A stretch of DNA of 64,000 bases from Xylaria sp. FL1777 (lineage: Eukaryota; Ascomycota; Sordariomycetes; Xylariales; Xylariaceae): the NCBI GenBank assembly GCA_022578965.1, contig MU400589.1:124001-188000 (forward strand). The letters run 5' to 3'. Below, piece after piece: positions 23,819 to 35,075 of this stretch. Position 1 is the first letter of the stretch. Each line of letters opens with the position of its first letter. The notes under the pieces were generated by a model. It was given only the letters and a program-made list of their open reading frames with translations, ran no database searches and had not been told where the DNA came from. Made by a program: the position numbers and the translations under genes.

Positions 23819-25113
23819 CTATAAAATAATAATCGGATAATTGGGTACGAACTTTTGCAGAAACTTCTTGATCGCATCATCGGTTTCCTCCTCCGGCTCT
23901 GGAAATGAACTAGCTTTTTTGTTCATCACAGCGTCGCCTGCCCGGTCTAGTACTCGCTGCAGAGTAGGCCGTTTACCTACGTCCTGGTACATACATTCTG
24001 CAATGAGTCCGGCAAGATCCGGATCCAGCCATGGGTAAGGGTTCCCCCAGTTCTGAGGCAAAAGCTCCCCCGCCATTGTTGAGAGGCCTCTATATAGTTG
24101 CTTTTGCTGCAAGTTTATACCGGCCATCTTAATCATAAACGCCACAAGCTGGTTTATGGGAAGCACGGTTAGTTAGATAACCTTAAATAAAAACATGACT
24201 TTAAGGCATCGTAAGAATTACTCTAGAAATACCAAGTAGGTTCCGTAGTGGTCCTAATTTAGAGCCACTCGCGTCGTCCGCTTGACCGAAGTCGATTAGC
24301 TTAAATATATGTCCTATATGATGCTCGCCGAGCTCGTCCCCCGTCCCTAGCATGACATTTCTAATAGCAAAGTCATTATGCGTGAGGGCATGTGGTGGTC
24401 TGCCGTCGGTTGGGATCCTTTCAAGTATTGGTGCCGTGCCCAAGGGGCTACCAATAGGATACGCCATTCCAATACATGCTCGTGTCACTTCAATTCTTTA
24501 TATCAGTCTATTATTCTCTTGATTCATACCGCAAACAATGTGCTATAGTATAACTGGAGACTTACAACAGAGGAATAATGACCAAAGCATTCTATTGGGC
24601 ATATGCACGTCATCAACCGTCATTCTTCTGAAGAAGGTCAACAAATCACCATTCTCGATATACTCCAGTGCAACTACCGGTCCTTCAAGTTGAGCGAGCG
24701 AGTTGAACGCAGTTTGTGGAGGCACAGGTTGCTGTTCTTGAATTTGAGGCTCCTTGTCCCAATCTTGCCGACTCGGCTTGTCACAGGACGCTAGGATCCG
24801 TACAATATGCTTGGAGCCATGCAGGTGCTTTTATTCGTTTCACCCTGTTAGCTAGTCTTATATGAAATATGGAAACTATAATGATTCCAACCTTCAACCA
24901 CTTGATTTCATTTCGTAACTCGTTCGCTACGTTAGGAAACGCGACTTTCAAAGCAATCCGATGCCTATGCGGTCCAAACTCCGCCTTTTGTCGCAAGAGA
25001 ATGGCCAAGCCGTATCCGCCATGGCCTAGAGTTTTTTCGTACTCCCAATAACTCGAAGTCTCAAAAAAGCCCTGAAGTGTCTGGCCAAGTATTTGTGCTT
25101 GTCTCTGTGCCAT
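23819..25113 (-). CDS. Protein kinase-fold protein
   Basis: Four exons are inferred: 25113-24892, 24827-24566, 24487-24222 and 24148-23819, with introns of 64, 78 and 73 nt; the product is 359 aa. The glycine loop GHGGYG is at residues 30-35, the VAIK lysine is probably Lys56 (IALKVA), the catalytic loop is HNDFAIRN at 198-205 (HND for HRD), and DFG is at 227-229 in LIDFGQ. RPTLQRVL near the C-terminus matches the end of kinase subdomain XI. The activation segment is short with no clear APE motif. The exon joins were set by frame and by kinase continuity, for example WLK-HLHGSKHIVRI across the first intron. Key catalytic residues are present, so activity is plausible. This resembles lineage-specific fungal kinase-like genes; the substrate is unknown. 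Confidence 0.82.
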
Positions 25114-26227
25114 AATGGATGATATTTTGTTCCGAACTTCTTCGCGATACAGTGGATTCTGGATCAATTTGAGGGAGGGCTAACTCCAAATATTTTGCAG
25201 TAAACAATGAGTATTGAGATAAGGTCTGCTTTGTCCTTCGCAATATCGGTACTTTTTTGTTAGCGCGAGTGGCATCAATACTGTATACGAACTTATGCCT
25301 TTATTTTCGTGAACAAAAGAGACGGTTCCGGCGTCCCCAGCGCAACTCTAAAGCGCGACAATGCAGTTAGTCCCAACTCCCCCAACTTCTCACATCAGCT
25401 CAAGTGCAGCGCCCCTGGCTTAATCAGGGTCTCGGACTTTGAAAATTTTGGCCCTTAAGGCTTATATACTAACACTTCAACATTTGTATGCAACCCCCTG
25501 CCTATCGCGGGAATTTATCCTCCCTGCTGAGCGCCAAACCCCTTTCTCGACGACTGAGTTACACCTGGCGAAAGCTGATGACCGAGGGTGTTCATGTCGG
25601 CCTAAAAAGAAATATTAACAAAAGATTTTTCCAGTAGTGCAAAAGACGGCTGTGTATCTTATGACACGCTGTAGGGATCTGGATGAGTGGGCGTACTTGT
25701 AACGTCGATGCCAAGTGGCGTTCTTTACATCTGCCTTTATATATTAAGGAGTAATAAAATATTTGATTCTGCGTTCATTCGCCTTAGTGCACGTGTATAT
25801 TTCATGTTTTGGTTTATGTCTCTGGGTCAGTGCATAGTTCAGCTCACCATTGGGGCCACCCACAAGCCACATCTAAATCAGCGCCACTGAACCCCATACT
25901 TTTATATGAACAAACAGTTTTATACAAACACACACTTTTATTACTGACTCTATTGTGTATGTATAACTGGGTGCAAGGAAAGGGCAAGCGTCGCGCACTA
26001 GACGTCTTGATAAGGATCAAACCATTATATACAAACACACACTTTCATACAAACAAAAAATTTTTATACAAACAAACGCCATCGGGAGAACCAGAAACCT
26101 TCATCCTAAAATTCATCTGTCGCGGCTCTTATTAATTCGAACACAGAAGTCTTGGTTCAGCATTGGACTTGCCTCTACGTCTTCTTTCTGCGTCCCGGAG
26201 CCCAGCGCCAACACGACCCCGGGCAAC
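25114..26227. other. Divergent intergenic region between kinase-fold genes
   Basis: This is shared upstream DNA of the protein kinase gene (left) and the APH-type gene (right). Its right half contains repeated ATACAAACA motifs, annotated separately. Confidence 0.55.
25900..26082. repeat. Dispersed ATACAAACA repeats
   Basis: At least four copies of TATACAAACA/CATACAAACA, two of them extended by CACACTTT, occur 150-330 bp before the APH-type start codon. They could be promoter elements or simple-sequence expansion. Confidence 0.5.
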
Positions 26228-27463
26228 ATGTCAGACATAAAATCAGTCATGGAGTCAGACGCAGGATCAGTCGTAGAGCCAAAGACCTCGACTATTGAAT
26301 ACGACCATAGATCTTGGATAACCATCCGGCTCCAAGTCTTAGCACTCGCGAAGCAGACTGTCTGGGTCGACTCTGCGACAGCTGAAATCAGTGTGGAATA
26401 TCTCGTCCGAAGTGAGCACAGTCGCGCCATCGGTATCACACGGCAGGCTCAGGACAAAACCAACACGAGAACCTCCTATATTCTCAAGGTTCGACGCTTC
26501 CATGACACCCAAGTGGACAATGATGTTGCAACGCTGCTTTTTGTCCAGCGATACTCGGAAATCCCTGCTCCCAGGGTCATAACATTTGATAATTCCGCGA
26601 CAAATCAGCTCAACTCACCATATATGATACAGACCCGTCTAGAAAATGCAGGATTGTACTTCTGCATGCCTAGGTTGAGCCAGGAACAGCGATGCCAGCT
26701 CGCTCGAGAATTGGGAAGCGTCTTCCGTCAGATGCTTTCTATTCGCAGTAACAAAGCTGGTAGGCTAGTACTACCGTCTGATAACAAGACTCTCGACGCG
26801 CCGCTTCATGTTGCGCCATGGATACAAGCCGATATTCCAATTTCAACGGCGTATGACGACAGTGCGCCGTCGGAAACCGTGTATGACTTGCTCATTAATA
26901 CGCTCCGGACCCGGAAGGCTGAAGAGTTGAAACTACGACCAAATAGTACTTCCAGGCATGATCTCATAACACGCTTCATGAGCATGGCAGCTCAACTTGA
27001 GGAAGCGGGCTGGTTGAGCAATTGCCCATATTCGCTTGCTCACCTTGACATTACTCCACACAACATCATGATTCGCAGACCATTTAATAACTCAGAACGG
27101 CCAATCATTTCCGGCATCCTGGGGTGGGACAGCGCTGTGTTCAGCCCCATGTTCATGTCATGTACTCCACCAATCTGGCTCTGGGACTGGGAGCGCGATG
27201 ACAGCGACGATGAGATCGAGGTGGCAGATTACCTCCCTCCAACAAAGGATGGTCAAACGCTTAAAGATATCTTTGAAGAAGCCGCTGGTCCGGAATTCAA
27301 GCGCTTCGCCTATCAGAATGCTTATCGGCTGGCAAGACAGCTCGTTCAGTTCACGATTAATGGCTTGCGTTCGAATGAGGATATCAAGGTTGCCAATACG
27401 ATGCTAGAGGAATGGCAGGGGATACTACTTTCAAATAAAATATCATGTTTTTCAATCAAATAA
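26228..27463 (+). CDS. APH (aminoglycoside phosphotransferase-like) family protein
   Basis: This is a single-exon 411-aa protein. It has the APH/choline-kinase fold hallmarks: a candidate ATP-binding lysine in YILKVRRF (Lys87), the Brenner motif HLDITPHNIM with His272, Asp274 and Asn279, and the metal-binding aspartate in GILGWDSA (Asp301) followed by a Trp-rich FMSCTPPIWLW typical of the large fungal APH family. Fungal members are numerous and probably phosphorylate small metabolites or proteins; antibiotic resistance should not be assumed. The N-terminal 50 residues are polar and unassigned. The gene diverges from the protein kinase gene on the left. Confidence 0.88.
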   Translation: MSDIKSVMESDAGSVVEPKTSTIEYDHRSWITIRLQVLALAKQTVWVDSATAEISVEYLVRSEHSRAIGITRQAQDKTNTRTSYILKVRRFHDTQVDNDVATLLFVQRYSEIPAPRVITFDNSATNQLNSPYMIQTRLENAGLYFCMPRLSQEQRCQLARELGSVFRQMLSIRSNKAGRLVLPSDNKTLDAPLHVAPWIQADIPISTAYDDSAPSETVYDLLINTLRTRKAEELKLRPNSTSRHDLITRFMSMAAQLEEAGWLSNCPYSLAHLDITPHNIMIRRPFNNSERPIISGILGWDSAVFSPMFMSCTPPIWLWDWERDDSDDEIEVADYLPPTKDGQTLKDIFEEAAGPEFKRFAYQNAYRLARQLVQFTINGLRSNEDIKVANTMLEEWQGILLSNKISCFSIK

Positions 27464-30400
27464 AACACAATGGCCTATGGAGGGTGGTTACCGCCTTCTC
27501 GCCAAACCGCCAGTCATTAAGCTGTTAAGTCATTACAAAGCCTTTGCAAGACTCGCTAGTTACCATTAGTTAACTAACTAGCTACTAGGTTAAAGTTAGA
27601 TCTACATTACACATTAATTAGAGCTTTAGATTTACACTTTTATTGGCCTAGGCGATGTTTTAACAGATGTGCATAAAAAGCTAGTGAATAAAATCTAAAG
27701 AACAAGCTGATTATTCCCAAGTCATAAATATAAAATTTAACAGCAGCACTTAACTTATTTTCCTTTAAGAAATCTTGTTTTCAAATACCGTTAAAGAGTG
27801 TTGTTTAGAAATATTACTATGTGTGTTATTTAATACCACAACGTGTTAGAATTCTACAATTAACATAACAACTTGTTCTTTACTTGCCTAAAGAGGTGAA
27901 TCCCAAGGAGTAGAGATGAAATATATTACTAAATAACTAAACTTTATATTTATAATGATCTTCTAACCAAGCTAGTCCCTTGGATCTTCTTGTCGTAAAG
28001 TTCAAATTGCCAAGAGGCAAATACCCTCCGACACAAAGGGAGAAACTAAAAGGGATATACACATATTAGTCTATATTTATTGAAAAAAAAAGATTCTTCA
28101 AATTTATCAATCTCCCTAAAGCCTGCTCCTTTAGGGACCTCGTACAGAAGAACCTTATAACGGAGGTGTTTAAACGCCTTTTTCATTTCAACTTCTAGCA
28201 TTTCAAACCAATACAACTTTAACCCTCATCTCAAATATGATTCTCAGTTGCGTTGCTTAGGTTTACGCCCATTGCTCTTTCAAATTGCTGGCGATTGTGT
28301 TTTGCTGAAAGTCTGCGTATTCAAATCAACCCAGAATCACCTCTTGGTATCCGTATTCGGTGTCTGCCTGCTCTATACGAACAATGTGAAACACTGCGGG
28401 AGGCCTGTGAAAGTCACTTACTACTAGTGGCCTGTCAGCCTGACCAGGCTCCAGAGCGGATACTTATAAATTGTAGATCCTGTGCGGACAGGAGATAATT
28501 CTCAATATTCCTTGTCGGAATCGGCGCTCGGCTAGAAGGTTATAAGTAATATGATAATGCTTAGTCTTGTGTTGGGGAGGTATTCGATTGTTGAATTACG
28601 TCATGGAAAGTTGTCTATTATCATAATGCTGACGAGATTTGTTTTCATTTGATATTTAGTTTACGTTTGAAGTTTGTTTTCTGGTTTCATTTAAAATATT
28701 ATCCTATCCTTTGCGCCTTGCTCCTTGTTATGGGGGACTTTAGAGCCATGCATGTCTTCGGCTTTTAAAAGTTGAATTAGGATATTGCAGGTTAAGGCCC
28801 CATGTTTTGTCACAATCCAGCAAGTTCCGAAGCGGGGATATTCACCATCATGGCTGTGACATAAAAATATTAACAGATGATAGAGAGTGAAAGCTAATGG
28901 CTTTAATCCCATCTCTGCGCAGCCCGGTAAGTCCGAAAAACAGACATTAGTTATGCGGACCCTATACACGCCAACTCTATAATTAATGTCATAGCGTTTT
29001 CGACGTATACGATTTCCGGTGGCGGAAATCAATGCGTGCTACCCGTTAATATAGCCAAAAAAATATTCAGGCCTAACTTGGATAGGCATTCTTTAGTATA
29101 GCTCGTGTTTGAAGCCCGGCTTTATATTTACGATGACTCAGTATTTCTGCCTGATTACCGCTGACGGTGAAAATCACCACGTGGTGTCTTCAAATGGCAG
29201 GGTTAACTCTACACGTGCATTTCCGCACTCATCTCGCCAATCAGATGTCGGATAATTATTAGGATGTGTCCAATCAGTGGCTATATCGTTGAATCCTAAA
29301 TAGGAGATCCAAGGTCTGAATTTGGTAATATGGTTGGGCCAAGCCTCTCTTGGCAAAGCCGACTCATTGGTTGTGATCACGCGGTCACGCGGCAAACTCA
29401 TACTAAGTAGTCATAGCGCGATGACCTCAGCAACTATCTTTAAGCGCGATGTATGTTGAATTGGTATTGCAAAAGGCTGGGTCGGGTCTTAAAATGCGTT
29501 AATACGAAATAAGAATTTGGAGAGCTGACAATAGTTTAGCTGGCGCAGACCAATGACCCAATAATAGTAGACAGAATTTCCGAAGCCGCGCAATCGGGGA
29601 CTTCGTAACATGTTTCTTTTTTAAAACACTATCTAAAATTGTATCTAGTAACTTTCGCTAGCTCGTAGTCCGCAATCCTACAAAATATGCCTTGACTGCC
29701 TCAACCCAATGCGTTATCTCGGTAGCATCCGGGTATGCTGTTTCCAGGCAGAACAAGTCACGAGCTCATCTTGATTGGTTTTTTTTTTGTCGTATCAAGC
29801 TAAAAAAAAGATGCTCTCATTAGCCTACCAGTGGAAATACTGCCTCGCGCAATTGAAGAATGGTCAGGTTCCCCCTAAAAACAGTCCTCGAGTTGCCTAA
29901 GCTTGCGAAATGACTTGATTTGTAGTCAGAACTGTCAGGAACTGGAATCTTGCTATTGGCTGTTGAGCATGGAGGCCTTCAGATTTCAAGATGTGATAGT
30001 TGGCTTCTAACCTAAATCGGAAGTGAGATGGTTGACCAGATCGGTTCCTTCAGCCCTACAACCCCAAACTCGGCAACGTGAGCTACTGAGCCTCATCCCA
30101 CGACAGATCCCCTGGGGATCTTTACGCTCCATATGGTCAGCGGGAGCTGCGTAAGCCATGTGTTTCGCCGGGAACTGCATGGATACTCCAACTTCGAACG
30201 GAAGATTCGAAGATATAGAAGTAGCCTATCATTCGTGATATCCCAACCTGCATTCTCCCTTCCGCAATGACAGTTTCCTTTCTCAAACGTCGTCTCCGTC
30301 GTGTCAGAATTAGGCATGAAGTCAGCAGCCCTTCAGACGGGTATGCCGCGTGTTGTTATCGTGCCTAATTTTATGGGAAACGCGATAGATACGATTCTGA

Positions 30401-30785
30401 GAAACGAGAGTCGTTGGGCATGAGATCACAATTAGAACTAGTATTGCTATCTAGAAGAGGTATCAACATGCCATCATTGAAGAAGTCTATATAAGATGAT
30501 GCCACTGGAATTGATGAGTGAAGAATAACTTACGAACAGAAAACATATGTTATTAGATCATAGACCCAGCTTCCAACTTACAGACAATTGCACTCATATA
30601 AAACCGACTTCTCGCCGGACAATACATAAAAGAGAGGAAGAAAATCAAACGACGACGAACCAAAGCAAGGCAACACGGTAACATCTAAGAGCCCTCTCCC
30701 TTTAAGCAAACAAGATTGAAGGGATAGAACGACAGCAACTGCAGCAACAACAAAGACAAGAGAAAGAGAAAAAAGATCCAGCATC
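27464..30785. other. Long AT-rich intergenic region; possible small relic ORFs
   Basis: No confident gene was found over 3.3 kb. A Cys-containing frame near 28253-28498 (ending CRSCADRR) starts without an ATG and may be a relic or part of an unresolved small gene. Frames at 28691-29032 and 30093-30317 have no family features. Before 30786 there is a TATA-like CATATAAAA near 30595 and a purine-rich leader, the probable promoter of the deaminase-fold gene. Confidence 0.45.
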
Positions 30786-31511
30786 ATGCCTCAATTCATC
30801 TTCATCGAACTACCTACATTCCGCATAAGAGACAAGAGCGGCAATGCCGTGTCCTTGTCGAACCGCCACCTAGCCCGCGTGATAACCCTGCTGCAATACG
30901 TGCGCAGCGGCCTCCGCACAAGCGGCGACTACCACCTAGACCTGTGCACATCGCTGCTCTTCGGCAACGGGGAGACAGATCTCTGGACGGCGCTCCACAC
31001 GACGCCACAGGGCCACCACGCAGAGGAGAACCTCCTGCAGGCGTATTTCCAGAGCTTCGACTCGCCAGGCGCCTACCCGCTCGTGGACGCGATGCTGCTG
31101 AGCTCGAAGCCGTGCAGCAGCTGCATGGACTACTTCTCGCTGAACGGGAAGCACCTGCGGCCGCTGGACGACGGCATGGGCGCCGCCAGCACGGCGGCCT
31201 TCCGCGCCAAGTTCACGCCGCGCGCCGACAAGACGTACACCCCCGTCTTCTACCTCGCGCGCTCGCTCAGCGCGGCCCAGCGCGAGCACCTCTGGCTGCA
31301 GCTGCGGCAGATGTGGACGGGCGCGCTGGGCGCCATGGGCATGGCGCTCGCCTTCTCGCCCGCCGTGGCCATGGGCGAGATGTACTACCTCTTCGGCGAC
31401 GAGGCCGCGCCCTGGTACGCGCTCAACGGCCAGGAGAGCATGAGCGATGCCGAGATCGCCGAGGCCATCTCGCGCCAGGACCTGAGCCCCGCGTACTGGA
31501 TCGGGAGGTGA
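30786..31511 (+). CDS. Deaminase-fold protein with HAE...PCxxC zinc motif
   Basis: This is a single-exon 241-aa protein. The cytidine deaminase-like zinc signature is complete: His78-Ala-Glu80 (in GHHAEENLLQ) and Pro109-Cys110-Ser-Ser-Cys113 (in SSKPCSSC), spaced by about 30 residues as in deaminases. The expected roles are zinc binding by His78, Cys110 and Cys113 and proton transfer by Glu80. The rest matches none of the standard housekeeping cytidine, dCMP, guanine or tRNA-adenosine deaminases that I recognise. It resembles the broad group of lineage-specific deaminases known from fungi and from bacterial polymorphic toxins. There is no signal peptide; the N-terminus IFIELPTFRIRDKSGN looks like beta strands. 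The second half of the gene is strongly GC-rich, unlike its neighbours. The substrate (nucleotide, nucleic acid or other) is unknown. Confidence 0.8.
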   Translation: MPQFIFIELPTFRIRDKSGNAVSLSNRHLARVITLLQYVRSGLRTSGDYHLDLCTSLLFGNGETDLWTALHTTPQGHHAEENLLQAYFQSFDSPGAYPLVDAMLLSSKPCSSCMDYFSLNGKHLRPLDDGMGAASTAAFRAKFTPRADKTYTPVFYLARSLSAAQREHLWLQLRQMWTGALGAMGMALAFSPAVAMGEMYYLFGDEAAPWYALNGQESMSDAEIAEAISRQDLSPAYWIGR

Positions 31512-32838
31512 GGTGAAGGAATCGATCGCACTTCCCAGGGGTAGGGCAGATGGGCCCCCTCGTGATTTTCACATCACGAGGACCAAAAACAACATTGCGC
31601 CATCGATACGATACGTAAGAGGAAACGACGGCACCGAAAGAGTTTCCTCGGGCTGTTGCTGGTTAATGGTCTTGAGTAAATAAGGTGCGTTACATCATAT
31701 TAAACTATTAGGTTCAAAAATCCGGGGATAGACTATGTCACATAGAAGCATTAGACAGGGGACGGAGGGTGAATAAGCCACGTGCATTAGGGCAGGCACC
31801 GAGGCATGTAAACCTTCACCCGCAGGGTTCACGGGTTGAAAAGGGGTGGAGAAGAAGAGCAAGGGCCGGGCCCGTACATAGCACCTAGATAGGTACGCAT
31901 ATGTATTACGCATTTATTACTATCCTCTCATCGTCTCTAGCGCGGAAGTTATATATAGTTTCCTAGAAACCTAAATACATAAGGTAATCATCCCACGTGG
32001 GCTCATTATACGTGTACAATATGTTAAACTATGTCGCAATACTATGCTCAACTCATCTTGTTGTTGGGATGGCACCCGAGCTTGCCAGGAACGGATGACT
32101 GGCCGGCTACAAGTACGAGATGAAACCACGAATCTAGATTCTGCTGAACTGTAATCAGATGCACGGTGACAATAGAGGCAATCCGAGACGCAAGGCTTTC
32201 CGTTTGCAGCTCATCCGAGAAAATGACAAACTCCCTGTATGCTTCAAAGGTAAGCTCATAAGGTGACCTTTGGGGGGTTCCGTCATCTTGACTGGTAAGC
32301 TACATCCAGCCTTGGGACGCTCTTTTGCATGTGATTTCTCCTGGATACAGGTCCTGCATTAGGAGCTGTAAGTACGTAAACAATCATTGCATACCTAGTC
32401 TACGCGCCTTTGGATAGTACCTGGAGGTACCTAGAGGTTAAATATTTTGAGTAATTGTTTGTAGACTGTCATTTTCTTATGCTGTTTTATTATTGTTAGT
32501 AGGCGATAAGAAGAATAGATTTATGCATCGCATCGCATCGCCAAGGTGACACCATTCGAAAGATAGTAACCGTACTGAGGATGAAAATGTGTAATCATTA
32601 ATTTGATGTGATCCAAAAGAATATCCAAGAGAGTATCCAATATAAACCCCCGAACAGATAGCCGCTCCCATACTACATTATCATAGCAACACACTACATA
32701 TGCCAACCAAAATAAATAAATCCTACTCGTCCAATACCCCTAATATACTTACTATAATCCAAACATTATATCAAAGCCTGGCCACGCTAACTTTGAATGA
32801 AGATATGTCTATAGCATAAATGCAGAAAAAGTGTTGCA
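31512..32838. other. Intergenic, no gene recognised
   Basis: AT-rich DNA between the deaminase-fold gene and the P450 gene. There is a small CATCG tandem (four units) near 32524-32541. Open frames at 31695-31913 and 32477-32706 have no support. Confidence 0.5.
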
Positions 32839-33162
32839 TTAAAGGAATTGATTGAAGTGCTCCATTTCAGACGCATCGGAGTCAGACTGCCCCGAAGAGA
32901 TCGGTGATCCAGCACTAAACTGCGTCGAGATGCTCGTTTCACTACCCCGATCACTCGAGGTATCGTCAAGGACGACGAGGGCTGGTTTATCCCTTTTCCT
33001 TGCCGCATTAGCCACCCTGGGATATATTTGCTGGCGGAACTTGTGCGGGAGGAATTGATTTTCTTTCTCAGTACCACTACAGTACTTAGCGTTAGCCATT
33101 GGCGACCTTTCCCCCCCGTGATCCGACCTAGAAGCAGTCCCCAAACCCCCAAGAGCTGCCAT
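32839..33162 (-). other. Downstream ORF: possible spliced P450 tail or separate small ORF
   Basis: A 107-codon frame with an ATG at 33162, rich in Ser/Asp near its end (SSGQSDSDASEMEH). It lies directly after the P450 stop. A strong donor overlapping the P450 stop (GA|GTAAGT) and a good acceptor (CCCCTTCAG, ending about 33172) would fuse it in frame to the P450. Whether it is a C-terminal extension made by alternative splicing, a separate small gene or a chance frame cannot be settled here. Confidence 0.35.
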
Positions 33163-33224
33163 ACAATAGCTGAAGGGGGAGGGGTTGAAAGAGTGAGTTT
33201 TTGACTCTTAAGAATGAATGTGAC

Positions 33225-35075
33225 TTACTCCGCACACTTCTCCGTCTCCCACATCTGTCTTAGGAGACCCTTCTTCTCCTCGCTGCGCACGATGGCGTCG
33301 AACTCGAAATAAACGGGCTTGGCAATGAGGAGTGGCGTGTAGTCGTTCCAATGGACTGGAATCTCGCCGCCGTCGGCGCGTTTCTTTTTCCGTAAATCGA
33401 AGGCCCAGGCCATGCCGCCCATGGCAAGATATAGATCCTGTTCCACTAGCGGGATACCCTGGCATGTCCGCCGACCAAATCCGAACTGGCTGAACCCGTT
33501 CAGCTTAGGATATTCTGTCAACGGTTCTCTATACGTTGGGTAATTGGGATCGAGCCAGCGTGCCGGGTTGAAGCCGTCGGGGTCGGGATACGTCTTCTCA
33601 TCTCTCGTTATAGCCCTAGTCTCGAGTTTAGCCATGTTGTTCTTTTCGAGGGAGAGGAAGCGCTAACGTGTAACGCCCTAAACTTACCATTCCAAGGCAT
33701 GAATGGTGGCGCCGGCGGGGATGAAATAACCATTATACATATCGTCTTGTTCGACTGCATGAGGGATCCCTAAATTGTCCACGTCAGCACTGATGGCAGT
33801 CGTTCGACGAAATGATATGTGGATCATCTCTATGCTGCACCCATTTCGCTACGTTGTCGACATACCTGTCGGGACAGGTGGCCTCCACCGAATAACCTCC
33901 TTGACAACCGCGCGTAGCAGTGGTAGCTTTTCCCGATCTTCCCACTGGGGACAAGCGCCATCGCAGACCCTATCAATTTCGTCCTGGAGCTTCCTTTCCC
34001 ATTCCGGGTAATGCAGCATCGCCAAGATGAAGCTCTGAATAGGGCTGCCAATAGTCAACGCCCCAGCAATGGCCATCTGCCCAACAACATACGAAGCCTC
34101 GACCTCATTAATACATTCTGATTTGCCGCCGGGAAGGCCTGTATTCTCGATGAACGTGCGGATTAAGCTCGGCTGTACGGTTCCGTCGTTGATACGGTCA
34201 TGCGCATATTGGACATTATCCTTCAGAAGTTTCGCCTCCATCGCATGACGGGCGTTTTCTTCCTTCTTCCAGGGACTCAAAAAGGTAGGGAGATACATTA
34301 ACCACGAGATAAGATTTGGCAACGCTCCCGCCGGCGAGATCGTTACGAGGAGACCGGCTGTTGTGATGCGGAGCCGATCTGCTGAGTGTGGACTTCCCCA
34401 TGTTAATCGGGCTACAGTGCGCGACGTAAACTGCTCAATAAATTCGCGGTATTGGGATGGGTCGGTCGAAAGGAGATAGAGGAATCGATTGCGCTCTTGT
34501 GTCGGATAATTGTGCAATGATGCATTAGCAGTCATCAATTGCTGAGCTAGTTTGCGCTGACGTTTCCATGTATCTATGGGCTTCATAAGCAAATAGTACT
34601 CCCCCTTACACGGATTTTAGAAACGTGCCGTTGCGACCTGTCAAAGCCAGGTAGTCTCCTTTGGTTCGGTTATCGGGGAGATTAGGAATCTGAGGGCGAT
34701 CAGAGTAGATAGCAGCGCGTCGGGACAGTAGGTCGTGGGCGACTTGTTCTGATGAGATCCAGACGTGAACAGTGCCAAACATCTCAGTTTGATAGATTGG
34801 CCCGTATTCTTTGCTCCACTCATAGAATTTAAGCCACGATGCCTTGGATGGTACATCATGTACCCGGCCGATGATCGGGTAGGCTATCTATGTTAGTGAT
34901 ATATGATACGAAAGACTCACCCACATGTCATTGGATAGGTGGGATATAGCTACTTACACTTGGGGCCCGGAAGAGGTTGGGCTCCAGGAGGAATCTTGCC
35001 CCTAGCAAGTTGTTGGCGCAAGACATAAAGTAGCAGTCCTACGAACGCAAATGCTACGAAGGGGATTACTGCCAT
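33225..35075 (-). CDS. Cytochrome P450 monooxygenase
   Basis: Five exons are inferred: 35075-34958, 34883-34629, 34573-33866, 33769-33688 and 33615-33225; the product is 517 aa, the usual length. It has an N-terminal membrane anchor (MAVIPFVAFAFVGLLLYV), then a proline-rich hinge (KIPPGAQPLPGP). The C-helix WKRQRKLA follows. The I-helix is AGALTIGS, with the usual acid-Thr pair altered. The ExxR motif is KEVIRW (Glu350, Arg353), the PERF-like region is FNPARW, and the heme loop FGFGRRTCQG places the iron ligand at Cys439. Introns are 74, 55, 96 and 72 nt. The second intron appears to start with GC rather than GT, the only choice I found that restores a conserved GRNDTWKRQRK. The protein should sit in the ER and use an NADPH reductase partner; the substrate is unknown. 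No biosynthetic backbone gene is nearby. Confidence 0.9.

Noticed and set aside
26228..27463. Antibiotic-resistance function for the APH-type gene
   Set aside because: Fungal genomes carry many APH-fold genes with unrelated or unknown substrates; the fold alone does not support it.
28253..28498. 81-codon frame with C-terminal CRSCADRR
   Set aside because: It lacks an ATG at its start; the nearest upstream ATG runs into a stop. Possibly a relic, too weak to call.
30936..31516. Long frames overlapping the deaminase gene (190 codons on plus, 117 on minus)
   Set aside because: They are by-products of GC-rich third positions; low-complexity Arg/Ala composition and no motifs, whereas the 241-aa frame has the zinc signature.
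9838..35075. Secondary-metabolite cluster built on the MFS permease, hydrolase and P450
   Set aside because: No polyketide, peptide or terpene synthase in the window; the genes are 6-20 kb apart and separated by unrelated families.
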